Shown: positions 54,801 through 62,200 of the stretch, in pieces
Position numbering within the stretch: position 1 is the stretch's first letter
Layout of the letters: every line of letters starts with the position of its first letter
Assembly: GCA_014706295.1 (NCBI GenBank)
Contig: JACSVZ010000001.1
Span: 40,546,383-40,610,382, forward strand
DNA: 64,000 bases
Direction of reading: 5' to 3'
Source: Lycocorax pyrrhopterus obiensis
Lineage: Eukaryota; Chordata; Aves; Passeriformes; Paradisaeidae
Notes under the pieces: model-generated
Seen by the model: only the letters and a program-made list of their open reading frames with translations
Databases searched by the model: none
Told to the model about the DNA's origin: nothing
Program-made: the position numbers and the translations under genes

Positions 54801-57800
54801 CAGGGTGATATTTTAGTGCCAAAACAGAACACAGTTACTCAATGGTGACAGAATCTAGAAGTAAACAAAGCTCCAAAGAAATAAGTCTTTAGACACACTT
54901 CTGGGGTTTTGAAATGAATTTTCATTAGCAAAGTATTTTATGCCTTCCTAATGTTGAAACATTTTTTGAAGTGAGTAACCAAGTAATTTTTAATATTTAA
55001 GTCTAGAATTCAACATTTTTGATAATGGCACTTATATAACCCACATTTTCAACACAGAAGCAGCATCTTCTAGTATCAGAAATGTTCTGGAAAAAAAATA
55101 AATCTGTCATGGTTAAGGCCTTTTGGTCTAATGGCTACCACATCCTCTGATTCTGTCAAAGGATAATGTAGTATTTACTGGAAGTTTCTGCAAAACTGTA
55201 TTTTATACCCACTGCAGCTCTGACAGTTTTTTAAAGCAAGACTGGTTTTCTGAAGAAAGCAGCTCAAAGTGAAAAGTGAGCCCTAAAAGGCAGAGGCACT
55301 TTTCTGTAGTATCAAACAACATCCAGGGAAGTCAGTGAAGTTCTATCTGCTTTTACCTCCATTGCAGGATAAAGCTTTGGGTAAAAGTTTCAACTATCAG
55401 TTTTAAAAGTTCGACTGCCAGCATAACCATTATAGATCTTGTACTGAAAGGAATGATATGCCAAGTCAGAATTTTATTTTTAGCTTTTTTACCGCGTCAG
55501 TATTTCAACAAAATGAATTTCAACAGCAACAAAAAAAGCATCCAACTGTCTCCAAAGGTCACTCAGCACTATTCTAACACATTCCTATTTATAAACTCGG
55601 ATCTTCATATCCATCTTGTGTTACCATAGCCAGAAAATCTAGTTTTTCCTGGAGTAAGTACTTCAAAAAGACAGATTTCATAACACAGCTCTGTGCTCTG
55701 TATTTGCAAAATAAAGCTTGAAAATGCAAGCCAAGTGCATGTGTTTTTATGGTGTCTAAATAGTGTAACAGTAGCACTGAAAGTTATAGCACGCAGAGTG
55801 GGCTATTAACCCAAAATCTAAAACCCACACATTATTTAAGTGCCAAACATCAAGACAAATGGTATGACCACTCCAAACCCTGCCTTGCCCTCACTTACAC
55901 AGTACTGTATAGCCAAGGTCCTCTCAGGCAGTCACAACTTTTAACCAAAATTGTTACTGACAAAGGCACAGATAGGGACTAACCACCAAATAAAGACCTC
56001 AATATCAAAGCACTTAACTTATACACACTATAATAGCCCATTTTCAAGTTCAGATGATTTGAATAAATTCCTCTCCGTTTCCATTTAAGATCAAGCAGAA
56101 TTCTATCAGTTGCAGATGCCAGTAGATCTGGCACAATTTTTCTTCAGCTTGCCACAAAGCACACGCAGTTTACAGCTCACACTGTCAACAGGAACCTGCT
56201 GTTCTGACTGTAGTGAGAAGTCTGTCTTTAATGTAAATTTAGCCTAATTTAAAATCACCAGAAGTTCACTTCCTCTGTTATCACAGGTACTTAGTTGCTT
56301 CCACTGCTTCTTGATATAGAAAGGGAAGCGTACTGTGAAATTGTCATCCTTCAGAGCTCAAACCATTTCTGTCTCTGGTTTAGTTTACAATAGGCTTCTC
56401 CGTAAAATTCTTACACTAGAATGTCAACTTTTGCTTAAATTCATCCATCCAAGAGATCTAATCAAACCTCAGAAATTATATAAAGCTTAAAATGGCATTT
56501 TATTTGCAATTTCCTAATTAATCAAACAATAAAGATAATTTCTACAGACTCTTGTTCTCAGTCTGAGAATCTATGTTCAGAGTAATTCTGTTTTCCTCTA
56601 AATTGAAGAGATACAGGATATCACAGGTCCATGAATTCCCCAATTACAGATTATGCCAAATCTCAGGGTAGCCCATATTTAAACTGTATTTCAATATCAT
56701 GGTTAATTTAAAAGATGTATGATTTTGACCTATATACCTTACAAAGAATTTTAACTCATTTATCTCTGTAACACTGCATAAGTTAATCAGCACTGAGCTA
56801 TTTTCCTTAAAACCCTATCAATTATCCTCTGTTTGCAAAATTCCTTATTAGTCTCCACTTTATCTCGCTGGCGACTGTCTGGCTAACAGGCTCAGTTAAT
56901 TCGGGTCTCAGCAAAAATTTGCAAATTTGCAGACCAATAATTTACATCTGGTACAGTCAATACAGACAGTAACGACACATTAAGTGTTACTTGTTTGGTC
57001 TCTTACCTGCAAGATTCCAGGTAGCAAGTCTGCAAAGTGTTTAAGAAGGGGAGCATTGAGCTCATTAGCAAGCACAAATGCAGCTGCAGCTCTAGCAGAC
57101 AAAGTCTTGATCTAGAAGACATGATTGGAGAAAGAAATATGAGAAACTAGTACTGAAGCATGCCTTTGTTAGTTTTCAACATGGGATTTTACATTTTACT
57201 TCAAATTACGGTAAAGTGATAATGAAGACCTTCAGCACCTATATCGTCTACAATACAAAAAGTTTATTATATTATGAGCTGGCAAGTATTCTCTAGTTTT
57301 TCTTTTTGTTTTGGTGGTTTTCATTTACTGAAAAAAAAGAGGAAAAAACCCTATTGTTTTCAACTTCCATCAAAACTCCAAATCTGCATGCAAGTGTCAG
57401 TCTCATTTTTCAAGAATTGTGATCTAAGTGTTTAAGACATGCTTCTTTAAAGGCATGACTTGTGGTACTTCAGAAAATGTTGCTCAGTTGACTTTCAAAG
57501 GTCAGAAAAAATAATCCATGGGGGAGCAGCAAACTGAACCCGTATACCACAGCAGGGTTTCCTATCCTTGCCCAGCATTTTCCACAACAAGAGAAACATT
57601 TTGTAAGCACAATTCTCCGCACAAATCAATTAATTTGAGGCCTTCCAGAAAAGCAAGGCTTGCTTACACACTCTTAGAGCAAAACATGCATGAACAGTTC
57701 AAGGAGCTGTTGTATATTCAGAATTTTGAGACATACCATGTACAGATACTGTATGTAGAGACACTACAGACTTATAAACACAAAGGACAGAAAGGAGAGT

Positions 57801-59255
57801 TTAACAAGGAGTTTCTGACCCCTCAATGCTGCTAAAACCCCATCTGCTTGGGGTCACTGCAACTGGGTTTCCACAAGCACAACCAGGGAAGAATCTGGGC
57901 CTAAGCAACACAGATATGAGCAGCCAGGCAGCTTTAGGACCATGAAAGGCTCTGAGCCTTTTGTTTTGCAGCAGAAATAGTCAAAATTCTGTATGTACAT
58001 CAGTTTCAGGTAATGCAATTCTCTGGCTGAAATCTATGGTTTAACCTTTATGTTTGAGACTACTGCACTGAGTTTCTATGCTCAGAACATATTAAAAACC
58101 CGAAAGAACATAAAGGTCTTACTGAGGGATGCTCCTGATCTTGCATACACTGAACCAGCATTCTCTTAATGACATCCAAATAGTGTTGCTGTTGATTCCC
58201 AAAAATCCCAGGAAAATTCCTAAGGATAAGACCAAAACATTAATAAAAATTCACACAAGTTAAGGTTAAACTACTATTTCAAACTTATCCATTGTTTAAG
58301 TTACAGATTGTAACTATACATGTTAGAGTTAAGTAAGCCACAATACAACAAAATAAATGAAATAAATACGATTGCTAGTTAATTAAGTTGTAACAGTTTT
58401 TCTTATATTTTCAGACATGATTTGGCAATCCTACAAAAAAGTAGCTTACCAGAAAATATGTAGAGCAGCCTCACGCAATCCCACATTCTGAGAGCTGACA
58501 GAGTCAAATAAGAATTTCAGAACTTCTGGCCACTGGTTGTTGCCATCTTCATCTACACCAAACACAACAAAGTTTTAGGATAAGAAAACTTCAGAGTGGT
58601 GAGATCTCAATTGTGCAGGAAAACCAGTCATTACTACTGAAATGAATTTAAAAGACCCTGAAGATGTGCCTAAGTCAAAGTGTAAAATATTGTGAAATGT
58701 TTAATCTTAAAACACTCCAGAACAGAAGATGATCTCTATTTGCTGCTATATAGCAGCACTCAAAAAAAAGAAACTGATGCAACGTTCAGCATAATTTATG
58801 ACAATTTACACAAAACTGGATTTATAAACCTTAATACAATCTCATCTAAACTTGAGCAATTTAAAAAGCAGAGTTTAAGAATCTTATTTTTATCTGGTCA
58901 AGGATTATGCGAACAAATATTAGCCTCTATTATAAGCCATGGAATCAGTTAGCACACCATGTGCCAAACACCTCAGCAGGAGTAGACAACAAGAGATACA
59001 AACACAACTACTATCAATACACAAACATTTTACCACAATATCAACTTATATAAATAAAGTACCTATTAAATTCCTGGCCAATTCAGCAACTATGTCACAT
59101 ATTTTCTTTCTCATAGTGGACTGCACTTCTAACTGGATGAAGAGCAGCAATTCACTTTTGACCGATGTCTGATCCTCAGGTGACAGAGCTGGATAAACTT
59201 CTTCAAATGCAGATGACAACAGGCGGCGCAGAAGGACAGCTGCCATCTGCCGAGC
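27724..59255 (-). CDS. IPO5: IPO5, importin-5 (24 coding exons, 5' end outside window)
   Basis: Importin-beta-family nuclear import receptor. From family knowledge, it carries ribosomal proteins, core histones and other cargo through nuclear pores and releases them on RanGTP binding. Seen here: 24 minus-strand exons, all with plausible splice sites and matching phases, summing to 3,123 nt (1,040 codons plus TGA). They align without gaps to human residues 58-1097, so the protein is essentially full length apart from the missing N-terminal 57 residues. It is built of HEAT repeats throughout. An acidic loop rich in D and E lies at about residues 314-333 and belongs to the Ran/cargo-regulating region of this family. 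RANBP6, the close paralogue, is intronless in mammals, so the multi-exon structure favours IPO5. Exons are joined as 59063-59255, 58450-58552, 58123-58219, 57007-57111, 53646-53768, 53439-53559, 49906-49993, 46675-46781, 44200-44324, 44021-44110, 43756-43929, 43310-43528, 42802-42885, 41956-42088, 41741-41862, 41122-41218, 40479-40651, 39936-40047, 39272-39327, 36855-36977, 36071-36290, 32602-32830, 30952-31093, 27724-27810. Confidence 0.97.
29144..29148. repeat. target-site duplication, left copy
   Basis: AAAAG immediately before the LTR's terminal TG. It matches the right copy exactly. Confidence 0.85.
29149..29702 (+). mobile_element. solo LTR of an avian endogenous retrovirus with 5-bp TSD
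   Basis: 554-bp element beginning TGTCTTGGG and ending AGTACA. It is flanked on both sides by AAAAG (29144-29148 and 29703-29707), a 5-bp target-site duplication. It has a TATAAT box at 29381-29386 and an ATTAAA signal at 29647-29652, in the expected U3-R order. It lies antisense to IPO5 and has no internal region, so it arose by LTR-LTR recombination. I take it for a passerine ERVL- or ERV1-like family from memory; the exact family is not certain. Confidence 0.9.
29703..29707. repeat. target-site duplication, right copy
   Basis: AAAAG immediately after the LTR's terminal CA. Confidence 0.85.
30952..31093 (-). CDS. IPO5: IPO5 exon, residues 1022-1069
   Basis: 142-nt exon completing S1022 and encoding [40 protein letters not shown] and NVVRQVQ. 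Acceptor GTAACAG, donor GTAAAT. Confidence 0.97.
31094..32601 (-). other. IPO5: IPO5 intron
   Basis: 1.5-kb intron. A GC-richer patch at about 31400-31720, with several CpGs and a CACGTG E-box, stands out from the AT-rich remainder. No exon or repeat family was recognised in it. Confidence 0.85.
32602..32830 (-). CDS. IPO5: IPO5 exon, residues 946-1022
   Basis: 229-nt exon encoding [40 protein letters not shown] and [19 protein letters not shown]. It ends two bases into S1022. Acceptor ACAATTAG, donor GTAAGG. Confidence 0.97.
32831..36070 (-). other. IPO5: IPO5 intron
   Basis: 3.2-kb intron downstream of the GC-rich exon. It holds an unexplained 101-codon minus-strand open frame (34246-34551) that is most likely chance. 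Otherwise AT-rich with nothing recognised. Confidence 0.85.
36071..36290 (-). CDS. IPO5: IPO5 GC-rich exon, residues 873-946
   Basis: 220-nt exon encoding [37 protein letters not shown] and [18 protein letters not shown]. My base count gives 145 of 220 G or C (66%) with many CpGs, far above the other exons (22 of 60 in the sample 43321-43380). About seven of the residues near its C-terminal end differ from human. Acceptor GCCGCAG, donor GTACGG (weak). It ends one base into E946. Frame and length are intact, so it is coding. Confidence 0.95.
36291..36854 (-). other. IPO5: IPO5 intron
   Basis: 564-bp intron. The 3' end has a good branch-like CCTAAC and a T/G-rich tract before GCCGCAG. No other content. 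Confidence 0.9.
36855..36977 (-). CDS. IPO5: IPO5 exon, residues 832-872
   Basis: 123-nt phase-0 exon encoding [19 protein letters not shown] and then [19 protein letters not shown]. Acceptor CCTTTCAG, donor GTAAGT. Confidence 0.97.
36978..39271 (-). other. IPO5: IPO5 intron, contains CR1
   Basis: 2.3-kb intron with a CR1 3' fragment at about 38580-38964 on the opposite strand. The rest is unremarkable. Confidence 0.9.
38580..38964 (+). mobile_element. CR1 LINE, 5'-truncated 3' end
   Basis: Contains landmark CR1 3' segments: TTTAGGTTGGATATTAGAAA, GGCACTGGAACAGGCTCCTC-like sequence, CTCTTGGGGATG, GTGCAGGGCCAGGAGTTGG, and GATCCTTGTGGGTCCCTTCC. It ends near the expected TTCTGTGATT-type terminus (TTTTGTGATT). 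The 5' boundary is approximate. It covers only the tail of the element, so no reverse-transcriptase domain remains. Confidence 0.92.
39272..39327 (-). CDS. IPO5: IPO5 micro-sized exon, residues 813-831
   Basis: Smallest exon, 56 nt. It completes V813 and encodes [18 protein letters not shown], a charged linker between HEAT repeats. Acceptor AATTTAG, donor GTAAGT. Confidence 0.96.
39328..39935 (-). other. IPO5: IPO5 intron
   Basis: 608-bp AT-rich intron. Nothing recognised besides splice signals. Confidence 0.9.
39936..40047 (-). CDS. IPO5: IPO5 exon, residues 776-813
   Basis: 112-nt exon encoding [20 protein letters not shown] and then [17 protein letters not shown]. It ends one base into V813. 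Acceptor TTTACAAG, donor GTAAGT. Confidence 0.96.
40048..40478 (-). other. IPO5: IPO5 intron
   Basis: 431-bp AT-rich intron immediately downstream of the exon that follows the AT-AC intron. Standard GT-AG ends. Confidence 0.9.
40479..40651 (-). CDS. IPO5: IPO5 exon, residues 718-775, downstream of AT-AC intron
   Basis: 173-nt exon that starts after an AC acceptor and completes G718. It encodes [40 protein letters not shown] and [10 protein letters not shown] see one difference from human (E for D) in 57 residues. Donor GTAACA. Confidence 0.97.
40652..41121 (-). other. IPO5: U12-type AT-AC intron in IPO5
   Basis: 470-bp intron. It begins ATATCCTAT, close to the minor-spliceosome donor consensus ATATCCTTT. 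It ends GATAC, and a branch-site match TTCCTTAAT (plus-strand 40660-40668) puts the branch adenosine 9-10 nt from the 3' end. No AG acceptor keeps the frame, while AC restores G718 followed by VRVAAAES exactly. All three features together identify a U12-dependent intron. Confidence 0.93.
41122..41218 (-). CDS. IPO5: IPO5 exon, residues 686-718, upstream of AT-AC intron
   Basis: 97-nt exon encoding [19 protein letters not shown] and [13 protein letters not shown]. It ends one base into G718. It is followed by ATATCC in place of a GT donor, the 5' signature of a U12-type AT-AC intron. Acceptor TTTTTCAG. Confidence 0.97.
41219..41740 (-). other. IPO5: IPO5 intron
   Basis: 522-bp AT-rich intron immediately upstream of the exon that precedes the AT-AC intron. 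Donor GTGAGT. Confidence 0.9.
41741..41862 (-). CDS. IPO5: IPO5 exon, residues 645-685
   Basis: 122-nt exon encoding [20 protein letters not shown] and then [20 protein letters not shown]. It carries the acidic SDDDGWEF segment conserved in IPO5. Acceptor TATAACAG, donor GTGAGT. Confidence 0.97.
41956..42088 (-). CDS. IPO5: IPO5 exon, residues 601-645
   Basis: 133-nt exon encoding [19 protein letters not shown], then [18 protein letters not shown] and PEVALLD. It ends one base into T645. Acceptor TTTTCTAG, donor GTAGGT. The following intron is only 93 bp. Confidence 0.97.
42089..42801 (-). other. IPO5: IPO5 intron
   Basis: 713-bp intron with GTATGT donor. Nothing else recognised. Confidence 0.9.
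42802..42885 (-). CDS. IPO5: IPO5 exon, residues 573-600
   Basis: 84-nt phase-0 exon encoding [19 protein letters not shown] followed by SDLEDDDPQ, a short acidic turn. Acceptor GTATCTAG, donor GTATGT. Confidence 0.97.
42886..43309 (-). other. IPO5: IPO5 intron
   Basis: 424-bp AT-rich intron. Nothing recognised. Confidence 0.9.
43310..43528 (-). CDS. IPO5: IPO5 exon, residues 500-572
   Basis: 219-nt phase-0 exon encoding [40 protein letters not shown] and [18 protein letters not shown] see one difference from human in 73 residues, so purifying selection is strong. Acceptor TTTCCAAG, donor GTAAGC. Confidence 0.98.
43756..43929 (-). CDS. IPO5: IPO5 exon, residues 442-499
   Basis: 174-nt phase-0 exon encoding [31 protein letters not shown] and [16 protein letters not shown]. 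The donor is GTATAA, the weakest GT donor in the gene. The acceptor is TTTTTCAG, which ends the GC-AG intron. Confidence 0.97.
43930..44020 (-). other. IPO5: GC-AG intron in IPO5
   Basis: 91-bp intron beginning GCAAGT directly after exon bases AAG, and ending TTTTTCAG. AAG/GCAAGT is the classical strong context that compensates for the C at position +2. Flanking exon frames (K441 then V442) leave no alternative GT. Confidence 0.93.
44021..44110 (-). CDS. IPO5: IPO5 exon, residues 412-441, followed by GC donor
   Basis: 90-nt phase-0 exon encoding [15 protein letters not shown] and then [15 protein letters not shown]. The exon ends AAG and is followed on the minus strand by GCAAGT instead of GT. 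The next exon resumes exactly at V442, so the frame requires this GC donor. Confidence 0.97.
44200..44324 (-). CDS. IPO5: IPO5 exon, residues 370-411
   Basis: 125-nt exon encoding [20 protein letters not shown] followed by [21 protein letters not shown]. This is the conserved core HEAT repeat that precedes the [10 protein letters not shown] repeat. Acceptor TTCTGTAG, donor GTGAGT. Confidence 0.97.
44325..46674 (-). other. IPO5: IPO5 intron
   Basis: 2.35-kb AT-rich intron with no recognised repeat or exon. Confidence 0.88.
46675..46781 (-). CDS. IPO5: IPO5 exon, residues 334-370
   Basis: 107-nt exon encoding [18 protein letters not shown] and [17 protein letters not shown], identical to the mammalian sequence as I recall it. 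It ends one base into P370. Acceptor GTGTTTAG, donor GTAAGT. Confidence 0.97.
46782..49905 (-). other. IPO5: IPO5 intron
   Basis: 3.1-kb AT-rich intron downstream of the acidic-loop exon. No transposon recognised. Confidence 0.88.
49906..49993 (-). CDS. IPO5: IPO5 exon with acidic loop, residues 305-334
   Basis: 88-nt exon encoding [10 protein letters not shown] followed by the acidic run [18 protein letters not shown]. In importin-beta proteins such acidic loops regulate Ran and cargo binding. The human protein has a similar D/E run here, so the loop is conserved. Acceptor TTTTTTTCAG, donor GTAATT (a weaker +5 position). Confidence 0.97.
49994..53438 (-). other. IPO5: IPO5 intron, contains 56-bp tandem duplication
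   Basis: 3.4-kb intron holding the duplication at 50805-50916. A 121-codon open frame at 51493-51858 (minus) shows no domain or splice support. Confidence 0.88.
50805..50916 (+). repeat. 56-bp tandem duplication
   Basis: Copy 1 is 50805-50860 and copy 2 is 50861-50916, directly adjacent, with three mismatches in 56 bases. The unit begins AGCACAGTAAGG and ends in a CTC triplet. This is a fairly recent local duplication. Confidence 0.95.
53439..53559 (-). CDS. IPO5: IPO5 exon, residues 265-305
   Basis: 121-nt exon that starts in phase 0 with [18 protein letters not shown] and ends one base into I305, before a GTAAGT donor. Only 86 bp of intron separates it from the preceding exon. Confidence 0.97.
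53646..53768 (-). CDS. IPO5: IPO5 exon, residues 224-264
   Basis: 123-nt phase-0 exon encoding [20 protein letters not shown] and then [21 protein letters not shown]. It contains the [11 protein letters not shown] helix typical of this importin. Acceptor TTTTATAG, donor GTAAAG. Confidence 0.97.
53769..57006 (-). other. IPO5: IPO5 intron, contains LTR-like patch
   Basis: 3.2-kb intron. The block at about 54050-54352 differs in composition from its surroundings and may be an LTR remnant. The rest is AT-rich. Confidence 0.85.
54050..54352 (+). mobile_element. possible ERV LTR remnant (R-U5-like end)
   Basis: AT-rich internal repeats (AACAATTAATTGGAATAATA) are followed by a CpG-rich segment with TTTCAGCAGGATCCCGGAG, CCTGCTACGGTGACC and GCGCATAAATCCGTAACA. 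This organisation resembles the R-U5 end of a retroviral LTR and is out of character for the intron. I could not find a convincing target duplication or define the 5' end. Confidence 0.4.
57007..57111 (-). CDS. IPO5: IPO5 exon, residues 189-223
   Basis: 105-nt phase-0 exon encoding [18 protein letters not shown] and then [12 protein letters not shown]. It is somewhat more diverged from mammals than its neighbours (ELNAPLLK where human has EHNVALFK). Acceptor CTTCTAG, donor GTAAGA. Confidence 0.96.
57112..58122 (-). other. IPO5: IPO5 intron
   Basis: 1.0-kb intron between phase-0 exons, GTAAGA donor. Nothing else recognised. Confidence 0.9.
58123..58219 (-). CDS. IPO5: IPO5 exon, residues 156-188
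   Basis: 97-nt exon completing W156 and ending in phase 0 after S188. It encodes [20 protein letters not shown] and then [12 protein letters not shown]. Acceptor ATCCTTAG, donor GTAAGA. Confidence 0.97.
58450..58552 (-). CDS. IPO5: IPO5 exon, residues 122-156
   Basis: 103-nt exon completing D122 and ending two bases into W156. It encodes [18 protein letters not shown] and LREAALHIF, nearly identical to the mammalian protein. Acceptor TGGTGTAG, donor GTAAGC. Confidence 0.97.
58553..59062 (-). other. IPO5: IPO5 intron
   Basis: 510-bp AT-rich intron, GTACTT donor. Nothing else recognised. Confidence 0.9.
59063..59255 (-). CDS. IPO5: IPO5 exon, residues 58-121
   Basis: First IPO5 exon inside the window. 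It begins after a pyrimidine-rich acceptor ending CAACAG with the codons for ARQM and ends one base into the codon for D122, before a GTACTT donor. It encodes the HEAT-repeat stretch with [10 protein letters not shown] and [15 protein letters not shown]. Several conservative differences from human lie in the middle (SPEDQTSV where human has PSDVQTAI). 193 nt. Confidence 0.97.
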
Positions 59256-62200
59256 CTGTTGAAGGAGAAGTATGCGTGTTGAAGTGTTTGATACGATAAT
59301 CACGCTCCTACAAGGGAACACTGGCATCATGCTTCCAAATGACACTGCCATTGTGTAGAATTCTTTGGTGAATGGCATACCTCTCAAGCAACAGGTGACA
59401 ATTACGGTAAGAAAAAAACCATAGCAAAGAAACATCAGCTTACAACCATGTTTCTGACAATTACAGCTCTTCAAAGAAATAATCACAGTACTGAGGTATT
59501 CAGGTTTTTTCTACAGCTGAACCTCAGACATATTTTGTGGCAAGTTAAGGACTCAGCTGTGTTATTGAAACATCTTTAAAGCATGCATACTTTCTATTTT
59601 AAATGGTCTAATGAGGTCATTATAATCCAGACAGGGTTTTTTGGATTAAAAAGCGACTTATTGGGACAACTTTGTCAGATAACTACCCTGTAAACTCTCC
59701 TTCACTTTCTCAAACAACTAAATTTAAAGCTAGATTCACAAACCTACAGTTAGAATTTGGCAAATAAAACTCTTCTCTGAACAATAAAAAAGGCACATAT
59801 GCAAAAAAAAAACCCCAAATCCAAGTCAAAACAAAGCTTTCAGAGTTTTGCAGCCTAGGATGAAACCTTTTTCTTCAAACTTGAACTTAAGCACAGGAAC
59901 CTCAATACCACATATTAAAATCTTGTTTCCTGTATGCATACACCTATTCTACAACAGTATCATTTACATATCTATATTTATTTACAATTGTACACAAACT
60001 AGAAGCAAAAAACATTGCTTAATAATTCAAAATTAATAGAGCAACACATGCAGTAAAGGCAAAAAGAACACGAAGCTCTCTGAATAACTTAATAGAATGT
60101 TCACCAACCGGTATTTCTTTAAGGACACAGAGTAACTAAAAATCACCACTGAAACTTGTAAAGTTTAACAAATGTAACAAAACCTTAGGTGTGGTAAATT
60201 CTCACAAAAAATAATCCAAACTCAATTTTTTTCCTAAGATTTTCTTATTTAACGTGCATTTGAATGACAAACAGTTTCATTTATAAGCCTTTGAAATTCA
60301 AAAATGTTCAATGAGCAGCAAAAGTAGTCAATTCCAATTTCTCAATTATGCTACTACAGCATAACCTATAGATGTGAGACACAAACTGCTGCAAAGTGTC
60401 AACTTCTAACATACCCTGTAAATATCAGGTATTGCTAGAACATCACCCAAGATACTATTCCTATGTTCTACAGTCTCCAGACTCACTGTGTCTTTTTCTA
60501 ATCTACCCAGCTCTCTTCTGTACAGCTAAAGAGTAGCGCACACAAAGTGTCTCTGTACCAGCAGAAGGAAGAGAGTAGAACTGGACCCAACTCTTGATCA
60601 TTCCTTATCTCCTCCTCACCAATTCCAGTGGACTAAGGCCACCACATATATAGGATTAGCTCTTCCCTAGTAGATCTAAGGAAGGCAGCAGGTGAACAGC
60701 CACAGTGCCCACCTGTGCTGTAGTTCTATCATAAGCCAAGATTCTCTAGCAATAGGCTGTCACATTAGGAACATGAGCTTGGAAGGACACTCTTTCCTCA
60801 CTGCCTGTGGGAATCTCACTAACAATGTGTCCAAAAACTTTAATGGTATGGCAATATAATGGTATCTTTCCTTCTCCCATCCCTTGGAGCACCAACATTG
60901 GGAAAGATCAAATTTTTCCTCATTAGTATGGTAAACTTACATAGAAATGCCTTGAGTGGGGAGCAACTTTACTGAGACTAAACACAGCACAAACTCTGGT
61001 GTTATGTCTTCCCTTACTCAAGGCATCGTGTTTCAGCGCATATTTCCTGACATCAGATAATGACTGAACTTGCATTATATTATATTCTTTCATGAAGTAA
61101 TAATAGGTGGGCAGACAGGGAATAGAGGTTGAGACTACATGCTTTATGAAAACAAGGACTTCAAACTCTAAAGAATTTAAAATAAACAGACTGATTGCAA
61201 AGTAAAAACACAAGTAGCAAGGCATACAAAAAGACACAAGATCAGCACTATATGAATTATCTCCTGGTTATAGTTACTAGCTTAGGAAAAAACCAATCCC
61301 CAAAATCCCTAAAGCAAAGTCAAGTGTTTGAAGCAGTGACAAATGAGCAACTGACTTCTAATAATAAAAAACTGGCATATTTTCCTCAGCAGATATTCAC
61401 TTACATATGAAAACTATCATTGTCAATCTAATTATGACAAACATGGCGGAATTAATGGCACCTCCAGGGCTGTTTCTTCTACTATAAAAAAGAATATATG
61501 TATTTTTCACGCACCCCAAAGGTTCTTTTATGTTTAAGTATTTCAAGATATGTACTCAAACAAGCATTTTAAAAGCCTGCAATTTAGTGGCAATAGCTTT
61601 TAATGAGGAGAGGAACAATATAAAGTGTACATCCCCAAAGAAGAAATTCCAGCTACCAATGAAGCATAAAAAGAGCACATTTTTCCCAGCATTGGGTCTT
61701 CTGCATGTCTAAATTACTGAGATGCTCACATACAATTGAAGTGTCAAAGTTATTAATATAAAAAGTAGTCATAATACTCAAATTTCAACATACTGCTTCT
61801 TATTAGTAGAATTTACAGGGTGTTAAAAATATTTTAGTATTTTAGGGATGATGGAACCAAGGCACAAGAAAAAAACCAATTTGCTGAACAGGTCAGCAGC
61901 AGAATTATGAACAGCAATCTGGGACACCATGCTCTTCACTAGTATTCAAAGCATCCACATAACCCTACATACTTTATAAGAAAAAGAATGACTACCTTAT
62001 GTAGCACTATCACAGTGATTTTTACTTTTGTTTCACTGCTCCTTTCAAGTCCTCAATGAGGAAAACATGCAGGGATGGAAGAAAAGAACATTTAGGACAT
62101 GATCCAAAGATGGACTTGCACAATGTCATTAAGGGATCTAATCCTATGTGGAATTCAAAGCACAGAGTGCCCAAGGTCCACAGACAACTCAAAGGCAGAA

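Noticed and set aside
27724..59255. RANBP6 instead of IPO5
   Set aside because: RANBP6 is a single-exon retrogene in mammals. The 24-exon structure and full collinearity fit IPO5.
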